Assembly (NCBI GenBank): GCA_036924085.1
Contig: JAVGWX010000004.1
Span: forward strand, 79,066,941-79,130,940
DNA length: 64,000 nt
Source: Ariolimax columbianus
Lineage: Eukaryota > Mollusca > Gastropoda > Stylommatophora > Arionidae
Direction of reading: 5' to 3'
Numbering within the stretch: the stretch's first letter is position 1; every line of letters begins with the position of its first letter. Under the pieces are notes generated by a model. The model saw only the letters and a list, made by a program, of their open reading frames with translations. It had not been told where the DNA came from and searched no databases. Position numbers and translations under genes: made by a program. This document shows, piece after piece, positions 40,901-51,000 of this stretch.

Positions 40901-42000
40901 AGGAGAAGGAAAAAATCAGGTTGGGACAATTGTAACCACAACGTCTTACCCCTAGGAGAAATGAAGAATCAGTTTGGGACACTTGTAACCACAACGTCTT
41001 AACCCTAGGAGAAATGAAGAATGAGGTTGGGACACTTGTAACCACAACGTCTTACCCCTAGGAGAAGTGAAGAATCAGGTTGGGACACTTGTAACCACAA
41101 CGTGTTACCCCTAGGAGAAGTGAAGAATCAGGTTGGGACACTTGTAACCACAACGTCTTACCCCTAGGAGAAATCAAGAATCAGGTTGGGACACTTGTAA
41201 CCACAACGTCTTCCCCTAGGAGGAGTGAAGAATCAGGTTGGGACACTTGTAACCACAACGTCTTACCCCTAGGAGGAGTGAAGAATCAGATTGGGATACT
41301 TGTAACCACAACGTCTTACCCCTAGGAGGAGTGAAGAATCAGGTTGGGACACTTGTAACCACAACGTCTTACCCCTAGGAGAAGTGAAGAATCATGTTGG
41401 GACACTTGTAACCATAACGTCTTACCCCTAGGAGAAGTAAAGAATCAGGTTGGGACACTTGTAACCACAACGTCTTACCCCTAGGAGGAGTGAAGAATCA
41501 GGATGGGACACTTGTAACCATAACGTCTTACCCCTAAAAGAAGTGAAGAATCAGGTTAGGACACTTGTAACCACAACGTCTTATCCCTAGGAGTATGGAA
41601 AAATCAGGTTGGGACACTTGTAACCACAACGTCTTACCCCTAGGAGAAGTGAAGAATCATGTTGGGACACTTGTAACCACAACGTCTTACCCCTAGGAGA
41701 AGTGAAGAATCATGTTGGGACACTTGTAACCATAACGTCTTACCCCTAGGAGAAGTAAAGAATCAGGTTGGGACACTTGTAACCACAACGTCTTACCCCT
41801 AGGAGGAGTGAAGAATCAGGTTGGGACACTTGTAACCATAACGTCTTACCCCTAAAAGAAGTGAAGAATCAGGTTAGGACACTTGTAACCACAACGTCTT
41901 ATCCCTAGGAGTATGGAAAAATCAGGTTGGGACACTTGTAACCACAACGTCTTACCCCTAGGAGAAGTGAAGAATCATGTTGGGACACTTGTAACCATAA
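38000..42000. repeat. Duplicated block of about 2.07-2.12 kb near the right end of the satellite
   Basis: The rare form tatggaaaaaaaagg occurs at 38151 and 40217 (2066 bp apart). The monomer with a two-base loss (cgtcttcccctagg) occurs at about 39091 and 41210 (2119 bp apart, one monomer more). The second copy carries an extra gaaaagtggagaatcagg monomer, which explains the difference. Confidence 0.85.
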
Positions 42001-42899
42001 CGTCTTACCCCTAGGAGAAGTAAAGAATCAGGTTGGGACACTTATAACCACAACGTCTTACCCCTAGGAGAAGTGAAGAATGAGGTTGGGACACTTGTAA
42101 CCACAACGTCTTACCCCTAGGAGTATGGAAAAATCAGGTTGGGACACTTGTAACCACAACGTCTTAACCTTAGAAGAAGTGAAGAATCAGGTTGGGACAC
42201 TTGTAACCACAACGTCTTACCCCTAGGAGGAGTGAAGAATCAGGTTGGGACACTTGTGACCACAACGTCTTACCCCTAAGAGAAGTGAAGAATCATGTTG
42301 GGACACTTGTAACCATAACGTCTTACCCCTAGGAGAAGTAAATAATCAGGTTGGGACACTTGTAACCACAACGTCTTACCCCTAGGAGGAGTGAAGAATC
42401 AGGTTGGGACACTTGTAACCACAACGTCTTACCCCTAAAAGAAGTGAAGAATCAGGTTAGGACACTTGTAACCACAACGTCTTACCTCTAGGAGAAGGAA
42501 AACATCAGGTTGGGACAATTGTAACCACAATCTCTTACCCCTAGGAGAAATGAAGAATCAGGTTGGGACACTTGTAACCACAACGTCTTAACCCTAGGAG
42601 AAATGAAGAATGAGGTTGGGACACTTGTAACCACAACGTCTTACCCCTAGGAGAAGTGAAGAATCAGGTTGGGACACTTGTAACCACAACGTCTTACCCC
42701 TAGGAGAAGTGAAGAATCAGGTTGGGACACTTGTAACCACAACGTCTTACATCTAGGAGAAGTGAAGAATCAGGTTGGGACACTTGTAACCACAACGTCT
42801 TAACCCTAGGAGAAGTGAAGAATCAGGTTGGGACACTTGTAACCACAACGTCTTACCCCTAGGAGAAGTGAAGAATCAGGTTGGGACACTTGTAACCAC

Positions 42900-43685
42900 A
42901 AAAAAACTCTCTGGACCATTAGGTGAAACACGCGGTACAAAGTAGATAGGGTCAAACAAGCTAATACAGATCTTCTAATAAAACAAAGACATACAAACAA
43001 ATACCCTCAAACATTTACAAAAATCCAAACCAGCTTACAAAGTACTGAACATGTTACAGGAAGCCTATACAAGGACCTCTTTTGGAAAACACTTTTTAAG
43101 CTGTTTTATTTTAATTGCAAATGTAATTTGTGTACGTTTTGTATTAAGTAATTGTGTCTACATTATGTGGATGTGACTGAGCGTACTCAACATCTGGTTC
43201 TCTTTGCTTCCATCCAACTTGTAAAGGTCTGACAATTTTAAAGCATAAACTTTATATTATTACATTGTTTTATTCCCAGTATGGGATCATATTTTAAAGA
43301 GCTGAAGAATAAAGACAATAAAAACTGCTTATCCTTTCTCTCGATGAGAAGGTTACAGATAAGGTTTACATGATGATGGTTGAGTTCTGTTACCAGTTAA
43401 TTAACTTGTCCATATTTGTTAAAGTTGTTTGAAGATTAATGTTTCTAAAGGCGGGTATAGCTAGCCTAATGTCTAGCCTTCCTTAGTCAACAAGTAGGAA
43501 ATTTCTTGCAGGTTACAGTGATATTATTGTATGCTTCCCTTTCAGTCCCGGTAGAACATAGACATGTTATAAGTTTTGAGTGTTGCGAGTTTATTAAAAG
43601 AATTTTGATGATTCGCGTGTCTCTTTGCCCTCAACATGTATGTATATACGTTATATTATTATGTAGTTTTTGTCCAGAAAGGTAC
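42900..43685. other. AT-rich unique spacer, no gene seen
   Basis: Between the satellite and the RTE-derived arrays. Only short ORFs; nothing recognised. Confidence 0.5.
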
Positions 43686-46216
43686 ACTCACACGGGACCC
43701 AGCACAAGCATGGACTGACAGGGGACACAGCACAAGCATGGACTCACACGGGACCCAGCGGGCAGCACAAGCATGGACTGACAGAGGACACAGCACAAGC
43801 ATGGACTGACAGGGGAAACAGCACAAGCATGGACTCACACGGGACCTAGCACAAGCATGGACTCACACGGGACCTAGCACAAACATGGACTGACAGGGGA
43901 CACAGCACAAGCATGGACTCACACGGGACCTAGCACAAGCATGGACTCACACGGGACCTAGCACAAGCATGGACTCACAGGGAAAACAGCACAAGCATGG
44001 ACTCACACGGGACCTTGCACAAGCATGGACTCACACGGGACCTAGCACAAGCATGGACTGACAGGGGACACAGCACAAGCATGGACTCACACGGGACCTA
44101 GCACAAGCATGGACTGACAGGGGACACAGCACAAGCATGGACTCACACGGGACCTAGCACAAGCATGGACTGACAGGGGACACAGCACAAGCATGGACTC
44201 ACACGGGACCTAGCACACGCAGGGACTCACACGGGACACAGCACAAGCAAGGACTCACACGGGACCCAGCACAAGCATGGACTCACACGGGACACAGCAC
44301 AAGCAAGGACTCACACGGGTCCCAGCACAAGCATGGACTCACAGGGGACACAGCACAAGCAAGGACTCACACGGGACCCAGCACAAGCATGAACTGACAG
44401 GGGACACAGCACAAGCATGGACTCACACGGGACCTAGCACAAGCATGGACTCACAGGGGACACAGCACAAGCATGGACTGACAGGGGACACGGCACAAGC
44501 ATGGACTGACAGGGGACACGGCACAAGCATGGACTCACACGGGACCCAGAACAAGCATGGACTGACAGGGGACACAGCACAAGCATGGACTCACACGGGA
44601 CCCAGCGGGCAGCACAAGCATGGACTGACAGAGGACACAGCACAAGCATGGACTGACAGGGGAAACAGCACAAGCATGGACTCACACGGGACCTAGCACA
44701 AGCATGGACTCACACGGGACCTAGCACAAACATGGACTGACAGGGGACACAGCACAAGCATGGACTCACACGGGACCTAGCACAAGCATGGACTCACACG
44801 GGACCTAGCACAAGCATGGACTCACAGGGAAAACAGCACAAGCATGGACTCACACGGGACCTTGCACAAGCATGGACTCACACGGGACCTAGCACAAGCA
44901 TGGACTGACAGGGGACACAGCACAAGCATGGACTCACACGGGACCTAGCACAAGCATGGACTGACAGGGGACACAGCACAAGCATGGACTCACACGGGAC
45001 CTAGCACAAGCATGGACTGACAGGGGACACAGCACAAGCATGGACTCACACGGGACCTAGCACACGCAGGGACTCACACGGGACACAGCACAAGCAAGGA
45101 CTCACACGGGACCCAGCACAAGCATGGACTCACACGGGACACAGCACAAGCAAGGACTCACACGGGTCCCAGCACAAGCATGGACTCACAGGGGACACAG
45201 CACAAGCAAGGACTCACACGGGACCCAGCACAAGCATGAACTGACAGGGGACACAGCACAAGCATGGACTCACACGGGACCTAGCACAAGCATGGACTCA
45301 CAGGGGACACAGCACAAGCATGGACTGACAGGGGACACGGCACAAGCATGGACTGACAGGGGACACGGCACAAGCATGGACTCACACGGGACCCAGAACA
45401 AGCATGGACTGACAGGGGACACAGCACAAGCATGGACTCACACGGGACCCAGCACAAGCATGGACTCACACGGGACCCAGCGGGCAGCACAAGCATGGAC
45501 TCACACGGGACCCAGCACAAGCATGGACTCACACGGGACCCAGCGGGCAGCACAAGCATGGACTCACACGAGACCCAGCACAAGCATGGACTGACAGGGG
45601 ACACAGCACAAGCATGGACTCACACGGGACAAAGCGGGCAGCACAAGCATGGACTCACACGAGACCCAGCACAAGTATGGACTGACAGGGGACACAGCAC
45701 AAGCATGGACTCCCACGAGACCCAGAGGGGAGCACAAGCATGGACTCACACGGGACCCAGCACAAGCATGGACTCACACGGGACCCAGCACAAGTATGGA
45801 CTCACACGGGACCCAGCACAAACATGGATTGACAGGGGACACAGCACAAGCATGGACCCACACGGGACCCAGCGGGCAGCACAAGCATGGACTCACACGG
45901 GACCCAGCGCAAGCATGGACTCACAAGGAACCCATAACAAGCATGGACACACAGAGGACACATCACAAGCATGGACTCACATGGGACCCAGCACAAGCAT
46001 GGACACAGGGGACACAGAATAAGCATGGACTCACACGGGACCCAGCGGGCAGCACAAGCATGGACTCACACGGGACCCAGCGGGCAGCACAAGCATGGAC
46101 TCACACGGGACCCAGCGGGCAGCACAAGCATGGCCCCACACGGGATCCAGCACAAGCATGGACTCACACGGGACCCAGCACAAGCATAGACCCACACGGG
46201 ACCCAGCACAAGCACC
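43686..46216 (+). repeat. 28-bp (28/35) minisatellite derived from the endonuclease region
   Basis: About 88 units built on agcacaagcatggactcaca, with c/g variants (actcacacgggaccc or actgacaggggacac). Some carry a 7-bp insert (gcgggca). The array runs without a break into the endonuclease remnant: the last unit reads in frame as SIDPHGTQHKHQLDHVL, where LDHVL begins the retained domain. Since 28 is not a multiple of three, the same repeat words appear in several frames, producing long but meaningless ORFs (up to about 350 codons here). Confidence 0.93.
43740..45440 (+). repeat. 847-bp higher-order duplication in the 28-bp array
   Basis: The gcgggca-bearing unit at 43754 recurs at 44601, and an identical run of variants that starts at 44277 recurs at 45124. 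Both are 847 bp apart (30 x 28 + 7). The two copies look near-identical over their length, so this is a recent block duplication. Confidence 0.9.
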
Positions 46217-46704
46217 AACTCGATCATGTCCTAAGAAACAGACAAATAGCAACATATATCTCCATGGTGACCTCTCCCTACACAGGCAGCGACCATCGCC
46301 TTCTCCGCGCATTCTTTCACCTCAACACACGCATTGACAAGCTGCATGTACATAAATCACACAGAGGACCAGAATCAATCCTCAACCCTGCGATGGCTGC
46401 CTGCCTGACTGCTAGTAGTAAACTTACAGAACCCATCATCACAGACACCAACTACACCAGGCAGATATCAAAAATCACATCCATCTCAAGAGCCGCTAGA
46501 CTTCCACCACTCAACCACAAGGTAAACTGCATATCACCCACTACACGAGCATTGCTGGAGGAGAGGCGCAATATGACTCGGTCCTCGGCCAACAACACAA
46601 CTTTCAATGCCCTTAGCAAACTCTGTCACCAAAAGCAAAAAGAGGACCACGAAGAATTTGCCGCAAACGTCTCCTCGCATCGGCGGAGACCCGGAGAAGC
46701 TTAA
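46205..46704 (+). pseudogene. Endonuclease C-terminal remnant of the RTE-like element
   Basis: Reads HQLDHVLRNRQ, then YTGSDHRLLRAFF at about 46279-46317. The SDHR motif is the conserved catalytic histidine region of apurinic-type (exonuclease/endonuclease/phosphatase fold) retrotransposon endonucleases. The linker that follows (HRGPESILNPAM and beyond) stays open to a stop at 46702. The N-terminal catalytic half is absent: its place is taken by the 28-bp array. No intact product is possible. Confidence 0.8.
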
Positions 46705-46972
46705 AACATACCTCTCGACGCATTGCTAAATACAGGCATGTCATTCCCTGTTTAATAACAGCAAGTGGGTCCCGTTCCGAGTCAAGGCTGGGCATGGAAT
46801 CGATTGTCAAAAAATACTACACAGAATTATTTACATCATACCCTCAGAAATCCGTCACGCCTTCGATACCACGCATACGCCCTTCCTCCCTCCCCCCCCC
46901 CCCCGCCCCCCACCCGGAAAATGACCGAGCGAGGATGGCCTAACGGCAGAGGATCTCCAAGCCTGCGGAATA
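46705..46972 (+). pseudogene. Degraded linker of the RTE-like element
   Basis: Sequence between the endonuclease and the RT fingers, with a C-run at about 46885-46905 and shifted frames. Its place between domains of the same element is the main reason to assign it to the element. Confidence 0.5.
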
Positions 46973-47176
46973 CCTCCTACACAAAATCTATCCTACTACA
47001 CAAAACCCATCCTCCTACACAAAAACGACCCTCCTACACAAAAACGACCCTCCTAGACAAAAACTATCCTCCTACACAAAAACTATCCTCCTACACAAAA
47101 ACTATCCTCCTACACAAAAACTATCCTCCTACACAAAAACTATCCTCCTACACAAAAACTATCCTCCTACACAAAA
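46973..47176 (+). repeat. 19-bp minisatellite, about 10-11 copies
   Basis: The unit is atcctcctacacaaaaact with early variants (cgaccctcc, ctagac). It lies immediately 5' of the RT finger coding sequence (KEDKEDLDNYRP) and is most simply a local expansion inside the element. Confidence 0.9.
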
Positions 47177-47316
47177 AAGAAGACAAGGAAGACCTTGACA
47201 ACTACCGGCCAATCACGCCCCTCCCGATCACTTACAAAAGAGTCAATAATTGTTTCCTCGCTAGAATCCGCCCAACCATTGACGAGGCTCAGCCGATCGA
47301 ACAGGCTGGATTTCCT
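47177..47316 (+). pseudogene. Reverse transcriptase fingers remnant
   Basis: Reads KEDKEDLDNYRPITPLPI, then IRPTIDEAQPIEQAGF on the + strand. NYRPI and the Q-AGF motif are hallmarks of non-LTR reverse transcriptases. There is a frame change between the two segments. The reading continues into the 31-bp array at the codons for RAYSTM. Confidence 0.85.
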
Positions 47317-47705
47317 CGTGCATACAGCACAATGGGTCCCATTTCGTCGTGCATACAGCACAATGGGTCCCATTTCGTGGTGCATACACCACAATGGGTC
47401 CCATTTTGTCGTGCATACAGCACAATGGTCCCATTTCGTCGTGCATACAGCACAATGGGTCCCATTTCGTCGTGCATACAGCACAATGGGTCCCATTTCG
47501 TGGTGCATACACCACAATGGGTCCCATTTTGTCGTGCATACAGCACAATGGTCCCATTTCGTCGTGCATACAACCCAATGGGTCCCATTTCCTCGTGCAT
47601 ACAGCACAATGGGTTCCATTTCTTCGCGCATACAGCACCATGGATCACATCTCGTCCTGTATACAGCACCATGGATCACATCTCGTCCTGTATACAGCAG
47701 CATGG
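47317..47705 (+). repeat. 31-bp minisatellite inside RT coding sequence, about 12-13 copies
   Basis: The unit contains cgtgcatacagcacaatggg and tcccatttcgt. The first step is 31 bp (47317 to 47348); some copies lose one g. The left edge reads GFPRAYSTMGPI and the right edge reads YSSMDHI followed by TAREYQTPL. So the unit is a repeated copy of the RAYSTMDHI segment of the RT. The last three copies (catggatcacatctcgtcc) are closer to the expected protein sequence than the inner ones. The period is not a multiple of three, so frame is lost. Confidence 0.92.
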
Positions 47706-48072
47706 ATCACATTCCAACCTCCTGCCGACTGACCAAAACAGCCCGAGAGTACCAGACCCCACTAATTTATACTTTCATCGACTACAAGAAAGCGTTTGAC
47801 TAGGTAGAACCAAAAATCGTCTGGCAATCTCTGAAAGATCAAGGGTTGACCCGGGATACACAGGAATTCTTACTGTCTGCTTCACCGATTGCACGACTTC
47901 AAACCCTTCCAGAGACCAGTAGCAGTACCCATACAGAGAGGAGTCCGTCAAGGGGACCCCCATCTCACTGAGCCTTTTTTCCGCATGCCTGGAATCCGTT
48001 ATCAGCCGGGGCGACTGGGATACCTTTGGCATCAACATAAATGACAGGCTGCTAAATTACCTTCGCTTTGCA
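47706..48072 (+). pseudogene. Reverse transcriptase palm remnant (motifs A and B)
   Basis: Motif A reads TFIDYKKAFD with the catalytic aspartate, followed at once by a TAG stop (47801-47803). After a shift of frame the sequence reads RPVAVPIQRGVRQGDP (motif B), then a second shift leads to LNYLRFADD. The spacing of motifs is normal for the family. The stop and shifts show it is dead. Confidence 0.85.
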
Positions 48073-48627
48073 GATGATCTAGTACTTATCACGGGGGCAG
48101 CTACAGACAGATGATCTAGTACTTATCACGGGGGCAGCCACAGACAGATGATCTAGTACTTATCTCGGAGGCAGCCACAGACAGATTATCTAGTACTCAT
48201 CTCGGAGGCAGCCACAGACAGATGATCTAGTACTTATCACGGGGGCAGCCACAGACTGAGGATCTAGTACTTATCTCGGAGGCAGCCACAGACAGATGAT
48301 CTAGTACTTATCTCGGAGGCAGCCACAGACAGATGATCTAGTACTTATCTCGGAGGCAGCCACAGACAGATGATCTAGTACTTATCTCGGAGGCAGCCAC
48401 AGATAGATGATCTAGTACTTATCTCGGAGGCAGCCACAGACAGATGATCTAGTACTTAAATCGGAGGCAGCCACAGACAGATGCTCTAGTACTTATCTCG
48501 GAGGCTGCCACAGACAGATGATCTAGTACTTATTTCGGAGGCAGCCACAGACAGATGATCTAGTACTTATCTCGAAGGCAGCCACAGACAGATGATCTAG
48601 TACTTATCTCAGAGGCAGCTACAGACG
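48073..48627 (+). repeat. 37-bp minisatellite duplicating the FADD catalytic-box region, 15 copies
   Basis: Unit starts (gatgatctagtacttat) step by exactly 37 bp from 48073 to 48591. The first copy is preceded by CTTCGCTTTGCA and so reads LRFADDLVLITGAATDR. The last copy exits in frame as AATDANEMLAALHREGKKAG, the normal continuation of the RT. The unit is therefore the DDLVLI segment repeated head to tail. Variants include ctcggaggc versus acgggggc. Each copy shifts frame by one base. Confidence 0.95.
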
Positions 48628-49405
48628 CCAATGAAATGCTAGCAGCGCTCCACCGAGAGGGAAAGAAAGCGGGACTCGAAGTGAACACGCACAAGACGAA
48701 AGTCATGCTCAATCGATTCGCTTCACCCGACACAGTCTTCCTAGATGGAGAGATACTGGACGACGTAGACGAGTTAATCTACCTTGGACGTCTGCTCAAC
48801 ATGCAGAACGACTTGAGCCCAGAGTTGACAAGATGGAGTCGCGTGGGTTGGGCGGCGTCGCGAGGGTTGGGAGGCTTTCTGTTCAATTAAGCCGGTACTG
48901 GACAACATCCATGACCAGAGCCGGCACACCTCTCTATCCAACTCCACAGTACGACCTGCAATATGCTATGCGGCGGAAACATGGTCACTCACGAAAGAGA
49001 TGGAGTCCAAACTCAGTGACCCAAGCCTCCCTCGAGAGACGTATGATCGGCTTCACGCTTCATAGCCAGCGCGCAAAAAGTCTTCACAACTCGGACATAC
49101 GTCAGGTGTCCCTGCTGGAAGACGCAGTTTTTTAAGCAGAGAGAAAATGAAACATCGCCGGGGAAGCCACTTACTGCGAAGAACGGACGATTGTTGGAGC
49201 ACAGCGACAGCAATATGGTACCCGAGATATAAGAAACGACCACGGGGACGACCACCAGCACGTTGGTCCGACTCCTTATATCCCGCAACAACATTCCCGA
49301 TGCCACAGATAGGCGACTCATTATCCACTGGTCCACCGTGGCCCAAGACAGAGACCGTTGGATGAGAAGTTGGGACCCGCAACGGTCTAACCACCGCTGA
49401 AGAAC
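48628..49405 (+). pseudogene. RT thumb and C-terminal tail of the RTE-like element
   Basis: Reads AATDANEMLAALHREGKKAG, then LEVNTHKTKVMLNRF and ELIYLGRLLNMQNDL. After frame changes it reads LERRMIGFTLHSQRAK, KKRPRGRPPARWSD and the terminal WSTVAQDRDRWMRSWDPQR. This order (HKTK, YLG, ERRM, RGRPPxRWSD, QDRxxW) is standard for the C-terminal half of RTE-like polyproteins. The stop near 49397-49399 probably marks the original end of the ORF. Confidence 0.85.
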
Positions 49406-50205
49406 GGGTCGTCCAGTCATCCAGTAATACGGTATTCAGTCGTGTTGTTTTAAACATAGATGTTTTGACATTAAAATACATTGAGTTAAAAACAAATCCC
49501 TGATTATCCCGTGCCGCAAATAGACATTTTGTCGAATGCGGAAAACAACCAAGATCATTCATGCGAAACTGTCTTTCAGTTATAGGTGCATCCCGATATC
49601 ATAGTTTGCGGGGTTGCTATTGTAACATATAGTTGATTTTTCAAAAGTTACTTTGATATCAATTTCAAAATGGACATTCAGTTTGGGAAGAAGTGTGTTG
49701 AACATGTGCTCTGGGAAGAAATACAGTAATGGCAACGAGATGGATTACAATTTGTCTAGCCATTAACAAGTATCAATCTTTTTGAATCGACAGATTCGGA
49801 TGATTAATATAATCTTTTGTATACATATGGATTAGTAGTATTGGATGAATTAGCGTATGTTTATCAAAACAATTAGGTGTACATACAATGGCAATAAATA
49901 CATTTCAATATTCAAATGCGTTACACAACTTAAAATTAACTGTGCAATTGATACAACCTTGGGGGTTTAAGGATGATCGAAGGGCTGTACTAACTGTTGC
50001 ATATTGATGCCATTGTTACGATTGTACGTAAAGGGCAACACAAACAATCAATTGATCTATCAAGCCATTAAGAAGATACGCCTATTAACAATATGTGACG
50101 AGAAGCTGCGTACTGTAAAATCTTAAATTTAATCTCATTTCTTTGCAATGGTTCTAAAAGATCAAAAGAGTTAACAAATATGAAAATATCTTAACATCTA
50201 TGGAC
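49406..50205. other. AT-rich unique spacer, no gene seen
   Basis: No ORF of note and no recognisable repeat. Probably intergenic. Confidence 0.5.
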
Positions 50206-50623
50206 TAAATCTTCTTCTTCTTCTTCTTCTTCTTCTTCTTCGTACGCTGTCAGACGTCAACCTGTATTTTTTTTAAAAAGCAGCGGCCATCCTGAGGCTG
50301 TCGACCCTGCCATAGAGCTTGTTTAGTGTTGGCACTGGTGATGGCCACGTGTGCTTTCTCTGGTCCTCGTATGCTGGGCAATTTTGCAGCAGATGTTCAG
50401 CGGTAATTTTCCTTGTACCACAGGTGCATTCGTCAGTGCCACCTATCTTCAGATTATTGAATAGATAGTTCCTCAGTCTGTTGTGGCCTGTGCGGAGTCT
50501 GAAGACCGCCACCTGCTCTCTTATGTTTAACTGGTCATAAGCATCATTTATCTCTCTTTCTTTTTCTTTCTCTCTCTTTCTCTCTCTTTCTCTATCTGTC
50601 TCCCTTCTCTTTCTATCTCGTTT

Positions 50624-50667
<44 letters not shown>

Positions 50668-50745
50668 TTATTAGTTCTGGTTGTGTGCACTCTTCAACAG
50701 TCATTCGTCCATTATTCTCCTTCTCACCTTCAAGCATTGCAGTGG
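50206..50745 (-). mobile_element. Truncated non-LTR retrotransposon 3' end with (GAA)n tail
   Basis: The minus strand reads LNIREQVAVFRLRTGHNRLR, then KIGGTDECTCGTRKITAEH and LLQNCPAYEDQRKHTWP. This is the C-x-C...H...C zinc-knuckle region that follows RNase H in Jockey/I-like elements. After the ORF comes ttgacgtctgacagcgtacg and then a GAA tract (about 50211-50240 on the + strand as TTC). Inside the coding part a (GAGAAA)n tract at about 50545-50665 has expanded in frame as RERERE. It is the same family as 52345-52625, in opposite orientation. Confidence 0.8.
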
Positions 50746-51000
50746 CAGAGTGATATAGTTCTAACCCTTCACGGTAAATAAATCTATTCAGTTTTAAAAT
50801 GGTACATTGCTTACTGTCAGCGACGTAAATGCAGCGAGTAAGGAAACTTAACTAGCTCATCCGATAAAAAGGTGAAGCCTATTACACTGAATACCCTAAC
50901 ACTTCATCCTTAATGGCAGTGATGTTTAGTGGATTACCTTTATGTTTTCTCGACATTATATTTCCTGACATGTTCTTTAATCCCTGCACCAATTAACATT
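50746..51000. other. Unique spacer
   Basis: Nothing recognised. Confidence 0.4.

Larger units (their letters stand above)
7358..42899. repeat. 53-bp satellite array, about 670 monomers
   Basis: Each monomer carries the words aatcaggttgggacac, ttgtaaccacaacgtc and ttacccctagg. Successive aggagaag starts are 53 bp apart (7411, 7464). Monomers fall into recurring types: gaagtgaagaatcagg, gaaatcaagaaccagg with gaaacac, gtatgaaaaaatcagg, and gaaggaaaaaatcagg with gacaattg. Most carry a CCTAGG palindrome and an imperfect inverted repeat (GAC..TTGT aacc ACAA.GTC). The array ends abruptly at 42899, where ccacaa runs into unrelated AT-rich DNA. Because 53 is not a multiple of three, the 60-80-codon minus-strand ORFs are by-products. 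No coding, telomeric or rDNA sequence interrupts the 35.5 kb. Confidence 0.97.
43686..49405 (+). mobile_element. Broken RTE-like non-LTR retrotransposon, expanded by internal tandem arrays
   Basis: Fragments of one endonuclease/reverse-transcriptase polyprotein lie in the expected order on the + strand. They are the endonuclease end (SDHRLL at about 46288), RT fingers (DLDNYRPITPLPITYKR, 47185-47240), palm motif A (FIDYKKAFD, 47774-47800), motif B (VRQGDP, 47944-47961), motif C (FADD, 48067-48078) and the C-terminal tail ending WSTVAQDRDRWMRSWDPQR before a stop near 49399. Tandem arrays sit between and inside these pieces. Frameshifts and in-frame stops (for example TAG at 47801) make it a pseudogene. 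The left limit is placed where the endonuclease-derived array meets unrelated DNA, so the copy is probably 5'-truncated. RTE is assigned from motif order and wording; a related clade is possible. Confidence 0.82.

Noticed and set aside
7358..42899. CRISPR-like repeat-spacer array
   Set aside because: There are no unique spacers: the monomer repeats head to tail, and the context is a spliced animal gene and non-LTR elements.
7358..42899. Telomere or rDNA spacer
   Set aside because: No TTAGGG-type tract and no rRNA sequence anywhere in the window.
44277..45604. Cysteine-rich minus-strand ORFs (SPCLCWVPCESMLV repeats)
   Set aside because: Reverse translation of the 28-bp array; no signal peptide and no consistent start, and the same frame appears in each block copy.
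45649..46704. Long + strand ORF of about 350 codons, apparently a repeat-rich protein
   Set aside because: The first two thirds are the 28-bp array cycling through three frames; the rest is a decayed retrotransposon endonuclease. The open frame is a product of repeat composition.
46765..47799. ORF of 344 codons with YTK and AYSTM repeats
   Set aside because: It crosses two minisatellites (19 and 31 bp) inside a dead RTE copy; the reading frame is kept by chance and ends at the TAG after motif A.
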